DNA of 64,000 bases from Anaerolineae bacterium. GTDB lineage: Bacteria > Chloroflexota > Anaerolineae > Promineifilales > Promineifilaceae. The stretch covers positions 62,001-126,000 of the forward strand of contig JAHDWK010000011.1 of assembly GCA_023382655.1 (NCBI GenBank). Direction: 5' to 3'. Each line of letters starts with the position of its first letter. Position 1 is the first letter of the stretch. A program made the translations under genes and the position numbers. The notes under the pieces are model-generated. The model had not been told where the DNA came from, did not search any database, and saw only the letters and a program-made list of their open reading frames with translations. Shown here one piece after another: positions 1 through 8,825 of the stretch.

Positions 1-3000
1 AGTGTCATTGTAGATGATGCGCAAATCATTGCACTTCGGTGTAGATTGAGAAGCAGCAAAAAGTTCAGCCGCCGTGGGTGTTGTCGTGCTATCAAAGTGT
101 AAATGGATTGGATAACCAACAGGTAATTCAACAGCGGGCATGTTATTGAGAATAGTGAGATTGCGTTTGTGGTCGTATGCACTATTCCACCAGGGCGTTG
201 GTGGACGAGAGGTGGGATCAACTACCGTGGATGTATCGCCGTTTCCGGGGTAATTGCCGGTATTATTGGAGTTGTCAGTGGCGCGGCAGCGGAAATCGTA
301 GGCGTGGCCAGGTAGTCCGGTGAACAGGCTATAAGTCGTGGTGACGGGTACGGCCGTCAACCAATCACTCCAACCACCGTGATCCGAGTCTAAGTATTGA
401 ATATCAAACGAACGAATACCCGCCAGGGCATCCATGCCATTCCAGCCCACCTGGAAAACCGTTTCATATGTTACTGGTGTAAGTGGTTCAACGGTACAGG
501 CGGGAATGGCCCGATCTATGCCAAAGCGTTGAGCGCCAGAATGGTTTGAGCCTCTATCATTGGTCGCCGTGACCTGCCAGTAAAGTGTCGCATGGTCTTG
601 GGCGAAGGTATGGGTATATTGCGTTGTACCGCTCCCCAACGTCTGGCGCAAAATGGGATTGGGGTCATCTTTCGGGGATGAGTTGGTGCTGACGTGAAGC
701 GTGTAGCTGTTTGCTCGAATGGTTGGTTCCCAGATGAAGGTAATGGTGCGTGAGTTAAGGTAAATAGCTTCACTGGTGTTTCGGGAAATAGGAATGGGTG
801 CAGCCAGACGAGGGGCGGCCGGGCGACGATGAGGCAGTGTATAACTACCATCCAACATATCACTGGCAGAGGGGTTCACGGCCGTAGCCACAATCCGCAC
901 TCGATGATCACCGTCTCCATATTCCAAAGTATTCCAAATGGGTGCGTCAATTGGATTAAAACAGGGAACGCCCAACTCTTTGATAATGTGCCACTGCCCA
1001 TTATCCGAACCATCGTTGGCGTCATTGACACGGGCATTCAGCGTAATGCCAACACCGGCATGACCAGAAGTACAGGCGCGAATACGTACCTGTTCCGAGT
1101 CTGGGTCAAGCGATTCAAAATAGAGTTCCGTGATGGTCACACCACTTGTCTCTACACTAAAATGCCAGCTTTCGCTCCACTCGCTTTCGGCCTGGCTGGT
1201 ATCTCTGGTCTGGACTTTCCACTCGTACGTACCGGCTTCAACTGTACCAAAGGTATGGCAACTATTATTTACCCACCCGCTGTTGTAAGAGCCAACAGAC
1301 GCAACTGCCTCAAACTGATATTGCAGCAGGTCGCCATCGGGATCGCTGCCTTGTCCGCAAAGTTGTGGCGGCGAACCAATGTTGACATACCAATCATAGG
1401 GACTGATTGGGCTGGGGCGATTGGGGGCATGATTATTAGACCCGCCAGTACCAGTCAGCGTATAGGTCATCCCTCTGATTTCCGGGTTACTCCAGGAGGT
1501 ATCTGTCTGGTCGGCAACTTCAACAACGATACTGTGTTCGCCGGTTGTGTATGCGCTGGTCTGCCAGTCAAAATCAATTACCGGCGCACCTATTTCGTAA
1601 ACAACAATGCCATCAATCTTCAGGCGCATGGCCCGGAAATTGGGGAAGTTTTCTACACGAGCGTAAATGCGTACCAGATTAGCATTTGCTGGGGAGGGGG
1701 GATCGGTCGTTAGCGCAGTGATGTAGCCACTACCTGAATTTACGTTGATGTCCACCCAAATTGTCGGTCCAAAATACGTGCCTTGGGGATTACGTAACCG
1801 CCAATAGCCGACATGATCGCCGCCGGTTGATGGAGCCGTAAGGTTAATGCTGATGTTTGTTTCCTGGTCGGGTGCAGTTACAGGTACATTCACGGCACCT
1901 GGCGCGCCCATTTGTTCCCCGCCGATGAAGACCAACTGGTAGCCACTGCCCCAGGTAGTGCTACCAGTGTTACGCATACGCCAGATTTTGCCCAGGTTCT
2001 GTGATGGAGATACGAAAGTGCCATCCGGCAAAGTTACATCTGCAACAAAAACCGCATCATCTGGTGTCGGAAGAGTTGCCGACAAAGGCATAACGTGTAT
2101 TGCCCGCCCTTCATTATTAATTGATGAACTGCTCTCATTATCTGCTCTAGTGTTGAGGTGCAATACATTTGAACATTGAGGGCCTGGATAACCATAGAGA
2201 GGGTTTCCCGCGCTATCGAACACATCGAAACTAATACAGACATCATATCCTTCTTCTGGGGGATTTACTACCTTTGCCTGTGGGAGCCAGGGCACATTCA
2301 GTATTCCGGTCAAGCCAGGACTCACTGTTTCCGGTTCATAAGGGTTCCAGCTTACTTGCCAATGGTTTGAACCACAGTTAGCATTTGCTTCTCTTGGGTC
2401 GCACCTGGCAATGATCCTCCAAACGCTATCGGGATTGAAGCTCGGTAAAGAGCTTTGTGCCGCCCAATCTGGATAGTGTGCCGTCAAACGAACCTCGCTA
2501 ATATCACCTTCAGCATCTCCATAGTTAACATTGAACACAATTTCCTCACCATAGTTTATGATAGGTGGAGGGGTTGCTCCCCAACTGGCAATGTTAGGTG
2601 GATTTGGATCATTTGTTGGTCGATTTCCTCCTTCCAGTTGTGTTCCAGGTTGACTTATATGCCACCATCCCAAGCCTTCATAGACATGTCTCCCCAGTAT
2701 TGGTTCTGGAACGACAGCCTGACAATTTGTTGGGAATATCCCTACTTGGGCATTTGGGCAATGGCGAAGCGCAAAATGGAGATGCCTTGGCCACGTTCCA
2801 CAAGATTCAATCACATTATTTCTCCGGTAAGTTCTGCCGCTACCTGAGTCGCCCTCAATGCCTATGATATTTCCTAATTCAACATCCTGTCCTTCTGTTA
2901 CGTTGATTGAATTTAAGTGAGTATATATAGAAACGTAATCGCCAAAATCTCCAGAATGCCTGACTAGCACCATACGCCCATAGCATGTCAAAGAGGTATT

Positions 3001-3339
3001 AGCTGGATTTAGGTGTTCATCATACCAGCGAGCAATTATGACCGTGCCGCGTGATGCTGGGCGAATTGCACCTCCATTTAAATTGAAGTCAATGGCATAG
3101 TAATCTGGGCCTGTGTGATTACCGTGTTGACCAAATTCAGGTCTTCCATATGTGTGAGAGATTAGAGTGCTATTTTGACCAAGGCTAAAGGGAAGGTGAA
3201 GGAGAAAGTCATCAGGTTTTGGAAGCCCATGGTCAGGTGGAGTCCTGGCAAAACTAGGTACATAATAGAGTACTATTACAGAGAACACAATAAATATCCC
3301 AAACAATAAAAATTGTTTCGACCTCTGATGTTTTTGCAT
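1..3339 (-). CDS. Secreted M23-type peptidase with NBR1-like and DUF2341 domains (3' end outside window)
   Basis: The reading frame is open from an ATG at 3339, preceded by a GGAGG ribosome site, to the left edge (1113 codons, no stop seen where I translated), so the C-terminus is missing. An N-terminal hydrophobic anchor or signal (FLLFGIFIVFSVIVLYYV) is followed at about residues 70-190 by a LytM/M23 peptidase-like domain: NHTGPDYYAIDFN near residue 75, GDSGSG, and the signature HLHFALRH near residue 190. M23 enzymes are zinc endopeptidases that cut peptidoglycan cross-links. Near residues 450-530 is an NBR1-like Ig domain (GKIWRMRNTGSTTW, YWRLRNPQG). Several fibronectin- or Ig-like segments follow, and near residue 1060 a DUF2341-like start (WWNSAYDHKRNLTI). 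Family assignments are from motif recall. Function as a cell-wall or surface hydrolase is inferred. Confidence 0.8.
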   Translation of the reverse strand, partial: MQKHQRSKQFLLFGIFIVFSVIVLYYVPSFARTPPDHGLPKPDDFLLHLPFSLGQNSTLISHTYGRPEFGQHGNHTGPDYYAIDFNLNGGAIRPASRGTVIIARWYDEHLNPANTSLTCYGRMVLVRHSGDFGDYVSIYTHLNSINVTEGQDVELGNIIGIEGDSGSGRTYRRNNVIESCGTWPRHLHFALRHCPNAQVGIFPTNCQAVVPEPILGRHVYEGLGWWHISQPGTQLEGGNRPTNDPNPPNIASWGATPPPIINYGEEIVFNVNYGDAEGDISEVRLTAHYPDWAAQSSLPSFNPDSVWRIIARCDPREANANCGSNHWQVSWNPYEPETVSPGLTGILNVPWLPQAKVVNPPEEGYDVCISFDVFDSAGNPLYGYPGPQCSNVLHLNTRADNESSSSINNEGRAIHVMPLSATLPTPDDAVFVADVTLPDGTFVSPSQNLGKIWRMRNTGSTTWGSGYQLVFIGGEQMGAPGAVNVPVTAPDQETNISINLTAPSTGGDHVGYWRLRNPQGTYFGPTIWVDINVNSGSGYITALTTDPPSPANANLVRIYARVENFPNFRAMRLKIDGIVVYEIGAPVIDFDWQTSAYTTGEHSIVVEVADQTDTSWSNPEIRGMTYTLTGTGGSNNHAPNRPSPISPYDWYVNIGSPPQLCGQGSDPDGDLLQYQFEAVASVGSYNSGWVNNSCHTFGTVEAGTYEWKVQTRDTSQAESEWSESWHFSVETSGVTITELYFESLDPDSEQVRIRACTSGHAGVGITLNARVNDANDGSDNGQWHIIKELGVPCFNPIDAPIWNTLEYGDGDHRVRIVATAVNPSASDMLDGSYTLPHRRPAAPRLAAPIPISRNTSEAIYLNSRTITFIWEPTIRANSYTLHVSTNSSPKDDPNPILRQTLGSGTTQYTHTFAQDHATLYWQVTATNDRGSNHSGAQRFGIDRAIPACTVEPLTPVTYETVFQVGWNGMDALAGIRSFDIQYLDSDHGGWSDWLTAVPVTTTYSLFTGLPGHAYDFRCRATDNSNNTGNYPGNGDTSTVVDPTSRPPTPWWNSAYDHKRNLTILNNMPAVELPVGYPIHLHFDSTTTPTAAELFAASQSTPKCNDLRIIYNDT

Positions 3340-3363
3340 TTTCTTCCTCCTAAACTTTTTTTC

Positions 3364-3549
3364 TTATGCCAGACCTCTTCGGCATTCAGCTTTATTCACA
3401 TGTGTATTCGATTTATCCTCAAGTAAACTCATATTTAGCCGTTGTTGTAAGTTCACGGCCGTACCACCACCGGCAAATACACCCAATACTTTGGCGTAAC
3501 TACAGGGCTCTGTGTTGGCGTAGGTGTATACGTTTGAGTCGGTGAGCAA
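3364..3549 (-). pseudogene. Possible out-of-frame C-terminal part of the upstream small secreted protein
   Basis: A minus-strand frame overlaps the end of the preceding gene and reads LLTDSNVYTYANTEPCSYAK onward, with ordinary protein composition, to a TAA at 3364. Joining it to VADPLHI of the upstream frame gives a smooth sequence, so a single-base indel near 3550 would explain both. It has no ribosome site of its own. It could instead be a chance open frame. Confidence 0.3.
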
Positions 3550-3937
3550 GGATATGGAGCGGGTCGGCTACGAGTTGAGCTTCGCTTTGCCATTGGGCGG
3601 CGCTGTAGGCCCATTCGCCTTCTATGGCTACTTCGCCTAAGGCAAGCTGGTAGCGTGGGCCATAATACTCCATGAATTTAGCCAACACTTCTTCCATGGC
3701 TGCCTGGGCGCGGGCACGTTCCATTTCTGGCAGCAGGTTGCCGGGCGTAGGTGGGTCAAACTCGTTGGCGGGGATTTCTTCTAGGGGGGCTTCGGTTGGG
3801 GGTGTGGGCGTTATCGGTGTGGGGTCGCCAGGGGCCGCACTGGAGCCGATGGTGAACATGAACAGGCTCAATAAAATGACAAGCACGAAAAGTTGACTAT
3901 ACCACCCCCGCCTGATGCGCAGTTTGTTTCTGGACAC
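3500..3937 (-). CDS. Small secreted or lipid-anchored protein, possibly frameshifted
   Basis: I choose the GTG at 3937 because an AAGGAGGG ribosome site lies just upstream; an earlier in-frame start has none. The 145-residue product begins with a basic stretch and a strong hydrophobic segment (LFVLVILLSLFMFTIG) ending in SSAAPGDPTP, which looks like a signal peptide followed by a Pro/Thr linker. A helical, charged domain follows (EMERARAQAAMEEVLAKFMEYYG). I do not recognise the family. The last 20 or so residues (LAHRLKRIHLRQHRAL) look like out-of-frame junk, and a better continuation exists in another frame (next entry), so the gene may be broken. It lies directly upstream of the M23 gene on the same strand and may be co-transcribed with it. 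Confidence 0.55.
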   Translation of the reverse strand: MSRNKLRIRRGWYSQLFVLVILLSLFMFTIGSSAAPGDPTPITPTPPTEAPLEEIPANEFDPPTPGNLLPEMERARAQAAMEEVLAKFMEYYGPRYQLALGEVAIEGEWAYSAAQWQSEAQLVADPLHILAHRLKRIHLRQHRAL

Positions 3938-4143
3938 GAGAAACCCTCCTTGCCGCAGGTATGCGTTCACCCAGAAGTAAACGATCAATCACCCTAAAGC
4001 TCTGATCCTTTTTCTATTTCCAAAGGTTTTCTGGCTGACGATCAGAACATATCAGAGAACCCTTTCATGCTGGCTGTCGTTGCATATGTCTCAATCTGGC
4101 GTTTGACTGCACTGACAGTAAGACAATTCCAGCCGGCAGGCAA

Positions 4144-4157
4144 GTGACAAAAATCAC
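4144..4157. promoter_or_regulatory. CRP/FNR-type palindrome
   Basis: GTGA-N6-TCAC (GTGACAAAAATCAC) matches the general two-fold half-site of CRP/FNR-family regulators. It lies between the divergent small secreted gene (start 3937) and the STAND locus (remnant start 4431), about 200 and 275 bp from each. The match is to a generic consensus only. No regulator gene of this family is in the window. Confidence 0.3.
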
Positions 4158-4205
4158 GTAATCCTGGTATATTTGTAGCCGACAGGCGTGTTTCACTTTG
4201 GAGGA

Positions 4206-4236
4206 GGCCTGCCAGGTTAAATGAACCTGACAGGCC
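4206..4236. repeat. Hairpin-forming inverted repeat
   Basis: GGCCTGCCAGGTT and AACCTGACAGGCC form a 13-bp stem with one C-A mismatch and a 5-nt loop. No T-run follows on either strand, so it is more like a dispersed REP-type hairpin than a terminator. It is the first of two such hairpins in the 3938-4430 gap. Confidence 0.5.
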
Positions 4237-4288
4237 CGTTCCCAAAGATACTCCCCAAAACTGAAACACGCTCCTGAAGTCACTTCCG

Positions 4289-4335
4289 GGAGTCGAGGCT
4301 TTAGCCGGGTCGTTACCGGCTAAAGCCTTGACTCC
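4289..4335. repeat. Long hairpin-forming inverted repeat
   Basis: The arms (4289-4308 and 4316-4335) contain GGCTTTAGCCGG and CCGGCTAAAGCC and extend to about 19 paired bases with a short loop. There is no adjacent T-run. Apart from this, the hairpin at 4206 and a possible CRP-type palindrome, I see nothing in the roughly 490-bp gap between the secreted-protein gene and the STAND locus. Confidence 0.55.
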
Positions 4336-4430
4336 AGATGGCAGTAGATAAATCGGCCGTTACCCGACAGCATAACAGGAAGTACGCCATCATTTTTGCC
4401 GAAAAAGTGCCGAACAGGAGGGATAGGATT

Positions 4431-4625
4431 GTGTCGACCAGGCAAACGCAGCACAATGTGACCATCAACCGCAAAGACGCGCGCGAAGGGCTGAAGTAGT
4501 GGCATAACACGACGAAGTTGGGCGCCCTGCCCCTGGCGCGGCTGGCGCTGGTAACCCGGCAGATCGCGGGCGAGGCCACGGCCGTGGCCCGTGCCCTGGC
4601 GCTACGTGATGTGCCGGGCCGTTGA
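4431..4625 (+). pseudogene. Broken 5' end of the STAND ATPase gene
   Basis: A GTG at 4431 with an AGGAGGG site at 4416-4422 opens a frame reading ...TINRKDAREGLK-stop-WHNTTKLGALPLARLALV... There is an in-frame TAG at 4497-4499, and the frame ends at a TGA at 4623. The sequence then continues naturally in the frame of the downstream gene (AVDSLRPASGEPDYADG...). The arrangement KDAREGLKxWHN...LARLxLV...RALALRDVLxxAVDSLRP is what I expect for the N-terminal region of this Chloroflexota STAND family. One nonsense change plus one indel near 4610 therefore appear to have detached the N-terminal domain. The alternative of stop-codon readthrough is unlikely because a frameshift is also needed. Confidence 0.6.
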
Positions 4626-7269
4626 CTCACTGCGGCCGGCCAGTGGTGAACCGGATTACGCCGACGGCCGTTGGCGCAATTACCGCATTCTCCACGCCCA
4701 ATTTATTGAAGGTTTGCCGCCCTATGACATCTGTGCACGTTTATTCATGGCGCGCAGCACATACAATCATGCGCAGGCAGAAGCACTCGATTTGCTGGTT
4801 GCCCGGCTGAACGAATGGGAAGCGGAGACAATGACCGATCACAAACAGCCGGTCACAGCTGCGTCCCCCTTTCTGGCTCCACCCCATCCACCACACAACC
4901 TGGTTGGCCGCGAGAGTTTACTGGCGCAGCTAAAAGAGCAACTGCTTGCCGGCCACAGCCAGGCGTTATTTGCTTTTAACGGCTTACCGGGGGTGGGCAA
5001 GACGGCATTGGCGATTGCCCTGGCGCACGATGCGGACATTCTGGCCCACTTTTATGACGGCATTCTCTGGGGGCGCTTGGGGCAAAAAGGGCAGGTATTG
5101 GCCATCCTGGGCCAATGGGCGGTGGTGCTGGGTATAGAACCGGCGCGGATTGCCGCTTTGCAGACAGTGGCGCAGCGGGCAGAGGTGGTACATACGGCCG
5201 TGGGACTGCGGCATATGCTCCTGGTGATTGATGATGCCTGGTCGGTGGCAGATGCCCTGGCACTACGTCTAGGCGGGCCGCACTGCGCCCACCTGGTCAC
5301 CACGCGGCTGCCAGAAGTAGCCGTGCAATTTGCCGGCCCTAGAGTAAGGCCGGTAACCGAACTGAACGAAGTGGATGGTATGCAATTGCTGGGCGAATTA
5401 GCCTCAGATGCCACACGCGCCGATCCCCAACTCGCCGGTCAACTGGTTAAAGCAGCCGGGGGACTCCCCCTGGCGCTTCTGCTTATCGGCAATTATTTGC
5501 AGATACAATCCTTCGCCAATCCGGCACGGCCGTTGGCCGACGTGATGGCGGATTTACAGCAGACAGAGAGACGCTGGCGTCTGGCCCAGGCACAATCGCC
5601 GGTTGGCGCGAATCCAGATTTTCCGGCAGGCGCTTCATTGTCCTTACCGGCGGTTATTGCACTCAGCGAAACGGTTCTACACGAAAAGGCGCGGCAAGCG
5701 TTTTACAGCCTGGCCGTTTTTCCACCCAAACCAGACACATTTTCGCAGGCGGCGGCTACGGCCGTGAGCGACCAGCCAGCAGAAACATTGGCACCCATTG
5801 TCACGGCCGGGCTGCTAGAACCGGGCGGCCCTGACCGTTATACCCTGCACCAGAGCATCGCCGAATATGCCGGACAAAAGTTGGTGGATGAAGACGGAGC
5901 GGCCAGGCGTATGGTTGACTTTTTTGCCAGCTATCTGGAGCTGAATCGCCTCAATTATTCCGCCCTGGATGAGGAGATGGGCAATATCAACACGGCTGTG
6001 ATACTGGCTCACGAAAAAAAGCTATCCACGGCACTCGTCAGACTTGTGCTCGCCTTTTATCCATACCTGGAAACCAGAGGCCTGTACCAACTGGCAAACG
6101 ATTGGTTGCAACTGGCAGAAGCAGCTGCTTCTTCTCTGCCTGACTCGACAGATCTAGTAGAAATTTTGGGGGATTTGGGTCAGGTCGCGTTGGATTCCGG
6201 TCAATATGCCGAAGCGGAAGGGTACTATCAGGAAGGGCTGGCTCAGGCTCAGGCAATAGAATCCCATGAAGCCATCAGCCGTTTATTGCAAGGATTGGCG
6301 GTGGTGGCGGATCATCGTGGAAATTATGAACAGGCAGAGGCCCTATACCGGCAAAGTTTATCGCTGGCTCGTACCCTCAACCAGCGCCAGCGCATCAGCA
6401 CCTTGTTGATGAATTTAGGTGGCCTGGCGTATGATCGGGGCGATTATGACCAGGCCGAAGTCTATTTGCTGGAAGGGTTGGTTATTGCCCGCGAAACGGG
6501 GTACCGGGAAAACATCAGCCCTATCTTACTCAACCTGGGTGCGGTCGCTTCCAGCCGGGGCAATTACGAAAAGGAAGAAGCGTATTATCTGGAAGGATTG
6601 GCTGTGGCTCGTGGGATTGACCACCGGGAAAACATTTGTTACCTGTTGAGCAATTTAGGCGCCGTTGCCCGTGACCGGGGCGATTATGCCCAGGCCAGCG
6701 CCTACCTGGAAGAGGGGTTGGTTGTTGCCCGCCATATAGGCCATCAGGAACGCATATGTGGGTTGTTGCGCAACCTGGGAGAACTGGAACTGCTGATGGG
6801 AAATTATGACCTGGCAGAGACATATCTTCAGGAGGGTCTGAACATCGCGCGCACCATCGAACATCGCAAAAACATGTGCGCCTTGTTGGGTGATTTAGGT
6901 GAACTCAATGGCAAAAGAGACGCCTTTGACCAAGCCAACCGGTATTTTGAGGAGGGTTTATGGCTGGCGCGGGAGATAAAGAGTCAATGGTATATCAGTG
7001 ATACCCTGATTAAACGCGGCAATTGTGATTTGTGGCAATCGAACCCGGATGCAGCCTGCGTCGCTTTGGAAGAGTCGCTGGCGGTGGCAGACCATATTGG
7101 CGACAAGGGATTGGCTGCCAGAGCACTGTTTGGCCTGGCAAAAGTTGAAGCGGCGCAGAGCAATCCAAAAGCTGCATACCGTCATGGCGAGAAAAGTCTT
7201 GCGCTCTTTGCTGCGATGGGAGATAGATACGCAGAGGAAGTCAAGATATGGCTCAACTCGTTGAAATAG
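4591..7269 (+). CDS. NB-ARC/TPR STAND ATPase, N-terminus disrupted
   Basis: The frame gives up to 892 residues. Residues 20-75 resemble a short HTH-like segment (ARLFMARSTYNHAQAEALDLL). The NB-ARC NTPase has a P-loop GLPGVGKTALA near residue 131, Walker B LLVIDDAW near 210 and a GLPLAL motif near 292. A winged-helix-like spacer follows, and from about residue 520 to 860 at least eight tetratricopeptide repeats of about 40 residues (NLGxxxxDRGDYxQAExYxxEGL). STAND proteins of this type act as ligand-triggered switches in regulation or immunity; the TPRs sense and the ATPase oligomerises. The start is uncertain (GTG 4591 or ATG 4609), no good ribosome site is seen, and the upstream frame is broken, so the locus may be a pseudogene with an intact ATPase/TPR body. 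No effector domain remains. Confidence 0.75.
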   Translation: MPWRYVMCRAVDSLRPASGEPDYADGRWRNYRILHAQFIEGLPPYDICARLFMARSTYNHAQAEALDLLVARLNEWEAETMTDHKQPVTAASPFLAPPHPPHNLVGRESLLAQLKEQLLAGHSQALFAFNGLPGVGKTALAIALAHDADILAHFYDGILWGRLGQKGQVLAILGQWAVVLGIEPARIAALQTVAQRAEVVHTAVGLRHMLLVIDDAWSVADALALRLGGPHCAHLVTTRLPEVAVQFAGPRVRPVTELNEVDGMQLLGELASDATRADPQLAGQLVKAAGGLPLALLLIGNYLQIQSFANPARPLADVMADLQQTERRWRLAQAQSPVGANPDFPAGASLSLPAVIALSETVLHEKARQAFYSLAVFPPKPDTFSQAAATAVSDQPAETLAPIVTAGLLEPGGPDRYTLHQSIAEYAGQKLVDEDGAARRMVDFFASYLELNRLNYSALDEEMGNINTAVILAHEKKLSTALVRLVLAFYPYLETRGLYQLANDWLQLAEAAASSLPDSTDLVEILGDLGQVALDSGQYAEAEGYYQEGLAQAQAIESHEAISRLLQGLAVVADHRGNYEQAEALYRQSLSLARTLNQRQRISTLLMNLGGLAYDRGDYDQAEVYLLEGLVIARETGYRENISPILLNLGAVASSRGNYEKEEAYYLEGLAVARGIDHRENICYLLSNLGAVARDRGDYAQASAYLEEGLVVARHIGHQERICGLLRNLGELELLMGNYDLAETYLQEGLNIARTIEHRKNMCALLGDLGELNGKRDAFDQANRYFEEGLWLAREIKSQWYISDTLIKRGNCDLWQSNPDAACVALEESLAVADHIGDKGLAARALFGLAKVEAAQSNPKAAYRHGEKSLALFAAMGDRYAEEVKIWLNSLK

Positions 7270-7314
7270 GTGATCGGCAACTGTGACAAGATAAGCTATT
7301 GATCTGCTGCGGAT

Positions 7315-7346
7315 AAAAAATGGCCGTTACTCATGCGGTAATGGCC
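7315..7346 (-). terminator. Rho-independent terminator downstream of the tRNA-like gene
   Basis: On the minus strand a 9-bp stem (GGCCATTAC with GTAACGGCC, one G-U pair) with a 7-nt loop is followed by ATTTTTT. It lies just beyond the 3' end of the tRNA-Pro-like sequence and would end its transcript. It could also weakly stop the convergent STAND transcript. Confidence 0.6.
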
Positions 7347-7361
7347 GTTTCCTTTCACCTA

Positions 7362-7434
7362 TCGGGGTAGCGGGAATTGAACCCACGACCTCTTCGACCC
7401 GTACCAAGCGTGCTGCCAAGCTGCGCCACGCCCG
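7362..7434 (-). tRNA. Degenerate tRNA-Pro(CGG)-like sequence
   Basis: The minus strand reads like a proline tRNA: D-arm GGCGCAGCTTGGCAGC, anticodon-loop region TACGGGT, variable region, T-arm GTGGGTTCAATTCCCGC and 3' end TACCCCGA. Defects: one base appears missing in the 5' acceptor strand (CGGGCG against the needed CGGGGTA), a G-G clash sits in the anticodon stem, position 33 is A instead of the near-universal U, and no CCA is encoded. The 3' half is better preserved than the 5' half. I read it as a pseudo-tRNA or a tRNA-derived attachment-site relic. A truncated capsid gene ends 13 bp from it. Confidence 0.5.
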
Positions 7435-7446
7435 AATATGCTGTTG

Positions 7447-8292
7447 TTACCCCAATTGAACCACCGTCGTCAAAACAATGACCCACACCTCGGCCGCGCC
7501 CAACGTGCCAATGGCCCGGTTATCCAGCCGAGAGATGTCCAGGCGGGTGCCGTGCTGGTTCATGTGACTGCCCAACACCAGGCGGGGATCCGGGTAGGCT
7601 TGGAAGTCGGCCAGGTTGCGCACGGCCGTCTCATTGCCCCGGTTGATGCACAGTTTCACCATGCCCCCATGCCCATGCTCCACCACATCGTCAATGAGCG
7701 CCAGCAGCGCCGCATTGGTGATGCCGTTGATGGCGTCATAGTGGGTGTGGGTGTTGGGGTTGAACTGCTCCGCGTTTGGCCCTTCGGGGATGGAGTAGCC
7801 ATCGGCATTGACCAACCGCTTGATGGCCAGGGTGAATTTGTCTATCAGGTGGTCGTTGTAGCTGTAATTGGTGGCGCGGAACACGGCCGTCTTGATCTCA
7901 TTTTGCAGCCGTTTCAGATGCGCCTTCTCAATCCCCTGCACCGCCCGCGCCATGTCCGCCGGCGTATGCACCTTGAACCTGGTGCTTGTCCAGCCCAGCG
8001 CACGGGTGAACTTGCGCAGCGGGAAGCCCACTTGCGAACCCGGCGTCACCTGCTGCGACCGCGCCCGGCCGAATTCGTCCACCTCATCCGTCTCCCCTTC
8101 CTGGGACGCGCCATAAATGCGCTGCCGGTCGGCCGAAACCTCACACACCTCCCCCATCATGTCATTCACGATGGCATTGTGCGCATCCAGATCCGCCTGC
8201 AACACCTGGGCAATGGTGTCCAGCCCAAACTCCGCCGCCGACCTGTTCTCCACCGCCAGCAGGCTATCAATCGTCAACATGCCAGCAGCCAT
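7447..8292 (-). CDS. Phage major capsid-like protein, C-terminus truncated
   Basis: The ATG at 8292 has an excellent AAGGAGG site. The 281-residue product has the feel of a phage major capsid protein: an N-terminal helix-rich segment, then GSQVGFPLRKFTRALGWT, a charged helix (GIEKAHLKRLQNEIKTAVF) and late motifs such as HMNQHGTRLDISRLDNRAIG. The last dozen residues (WVIVLTTVVQLG) do not look like the rest, and the frame stops 13 bp from the tRNA-like sequence, so the true C-terminus seems to have been lost at that junction. Gene order on the minus strand (portal, small gene, scaffold, small gene, capsid) is that of a tailed-phage head module and supports the call. The exact fold family is not established here. 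Confidence 0.6.
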   Translation of the reverse strand: MAAGMLTIDSLLAVENRSAAEFGLDTIAQVLQADLDAHNAIVNDMMGEVCEVSADRQRIYGASQEGETDEVDEFGRARSQQVTPGSQVGFPLRKFTRALGWTSTRFKVHTPADMARAVQGIEKAHLKRLQNEIKTAVFRATNYSYNDHLIDKFTLAIKRLVNADGYSIPEGPNAEQFNPNTHTHYDAINGITNAALLALIDDVVEHGHGGMVKLCINRGNETAVRNLADFQAYPDPRLVLGSHMNQHGTRLDISRLDNRAIGTLGAAEVWVIVLTTVVQLG

Positions 8293-8305
8293 AGTTCCTC
8301 CTTGT

Positions 8306-8378
8306 CAGTAATCGGTAATCGGTGAACGGTAATCGGTGAACGATTTACCGATTACTGATTACCGATAACCGATTACCT
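8306..8378. repeat. Cluster of short direct and inverted repeats (GGTAATCGGT type)
   Basis: Copies of AATCGGT, GGTAATCGGT and the inverted ACCGATTAC are packed into about 70 bp between the capsid gene and the small gene upstream of it. They can form several alternative hairpins. Similar clusters built on AATCGGTAATC, GATTACGG or TTACGAATTACGG lie at 38217-38278 and 47019-47083. Confidence 0.55.
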
Positions 8379-8382
8379 CTTC

Positions 8383-8784
8383 TCAACTGTCCCTCGTAAA
8401 CCGAATATCATCCGCATTGATCGCCTTGGCCACGCCGACCGCGTCGCCGGTGGTGACGGTGTCATTCAAACGGCCGTCCACCGTATCCAGGTACAAATTT
8501 GCACCCGGCGTCAGCAGGCCATCGCTGTACTTCGCCCGCACTCCCCGGCCGAAGAGCGTCACCGCTTCCCCGGCCAGGTAACTGCGCGGCGTCCAGCCAT
8601 CAATGCGGGCCTCGGCGTTGGCAGCCGTGCCGTTGCTCATATACACCAGCCCATCACTGTGGATGCGGCAGGGAGCAATGGCGTCCAGCGCCTCCCCCGC
8701 ATACTAACTGCCCGCAATCTGCTGCGCGTGCTGCGCACTCACCACATCTATCTGTGCCTTACTCGACCGTGCTACTTGTGCCAT
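8383..8784 (-). pseudogene. Small phage capsid-associated gene with an in-frame amber codon
   Basis: ATG at 8784 (site GGAGAAAAG) opens MAQVARSSKAQIDVVSAQHA..., then TAG at 8704-8706 (codon 27) interrupts. The same frame continues YAGEALDAIAPCRIHSDG and on to DDIRFTRDS. Restored, it is about 133 residues. Sequence style (SDGLVYMSNGTAANAEARIDGW, AVTLFGRGVRAKY) and position between scaffold and capsid suggest a head decoration or DUF2190-like protein. That is a positional inference. The amber is most simply a nonsense mutation in a dead prophage. Confidence 0.55.
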
Positions 8785-8825
8785 CTTTTCTCCTTAACTG
8801 TTCACTGCTCACTGTTCACTGCTCG

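Noticed and set aside
7362..7434. Functional tRNA-Pro
   Set aside because: Acceptor mismatch and missing base, anticodon-stem clash, A at position 33; kept as a degenerate tRNA-like sequence.
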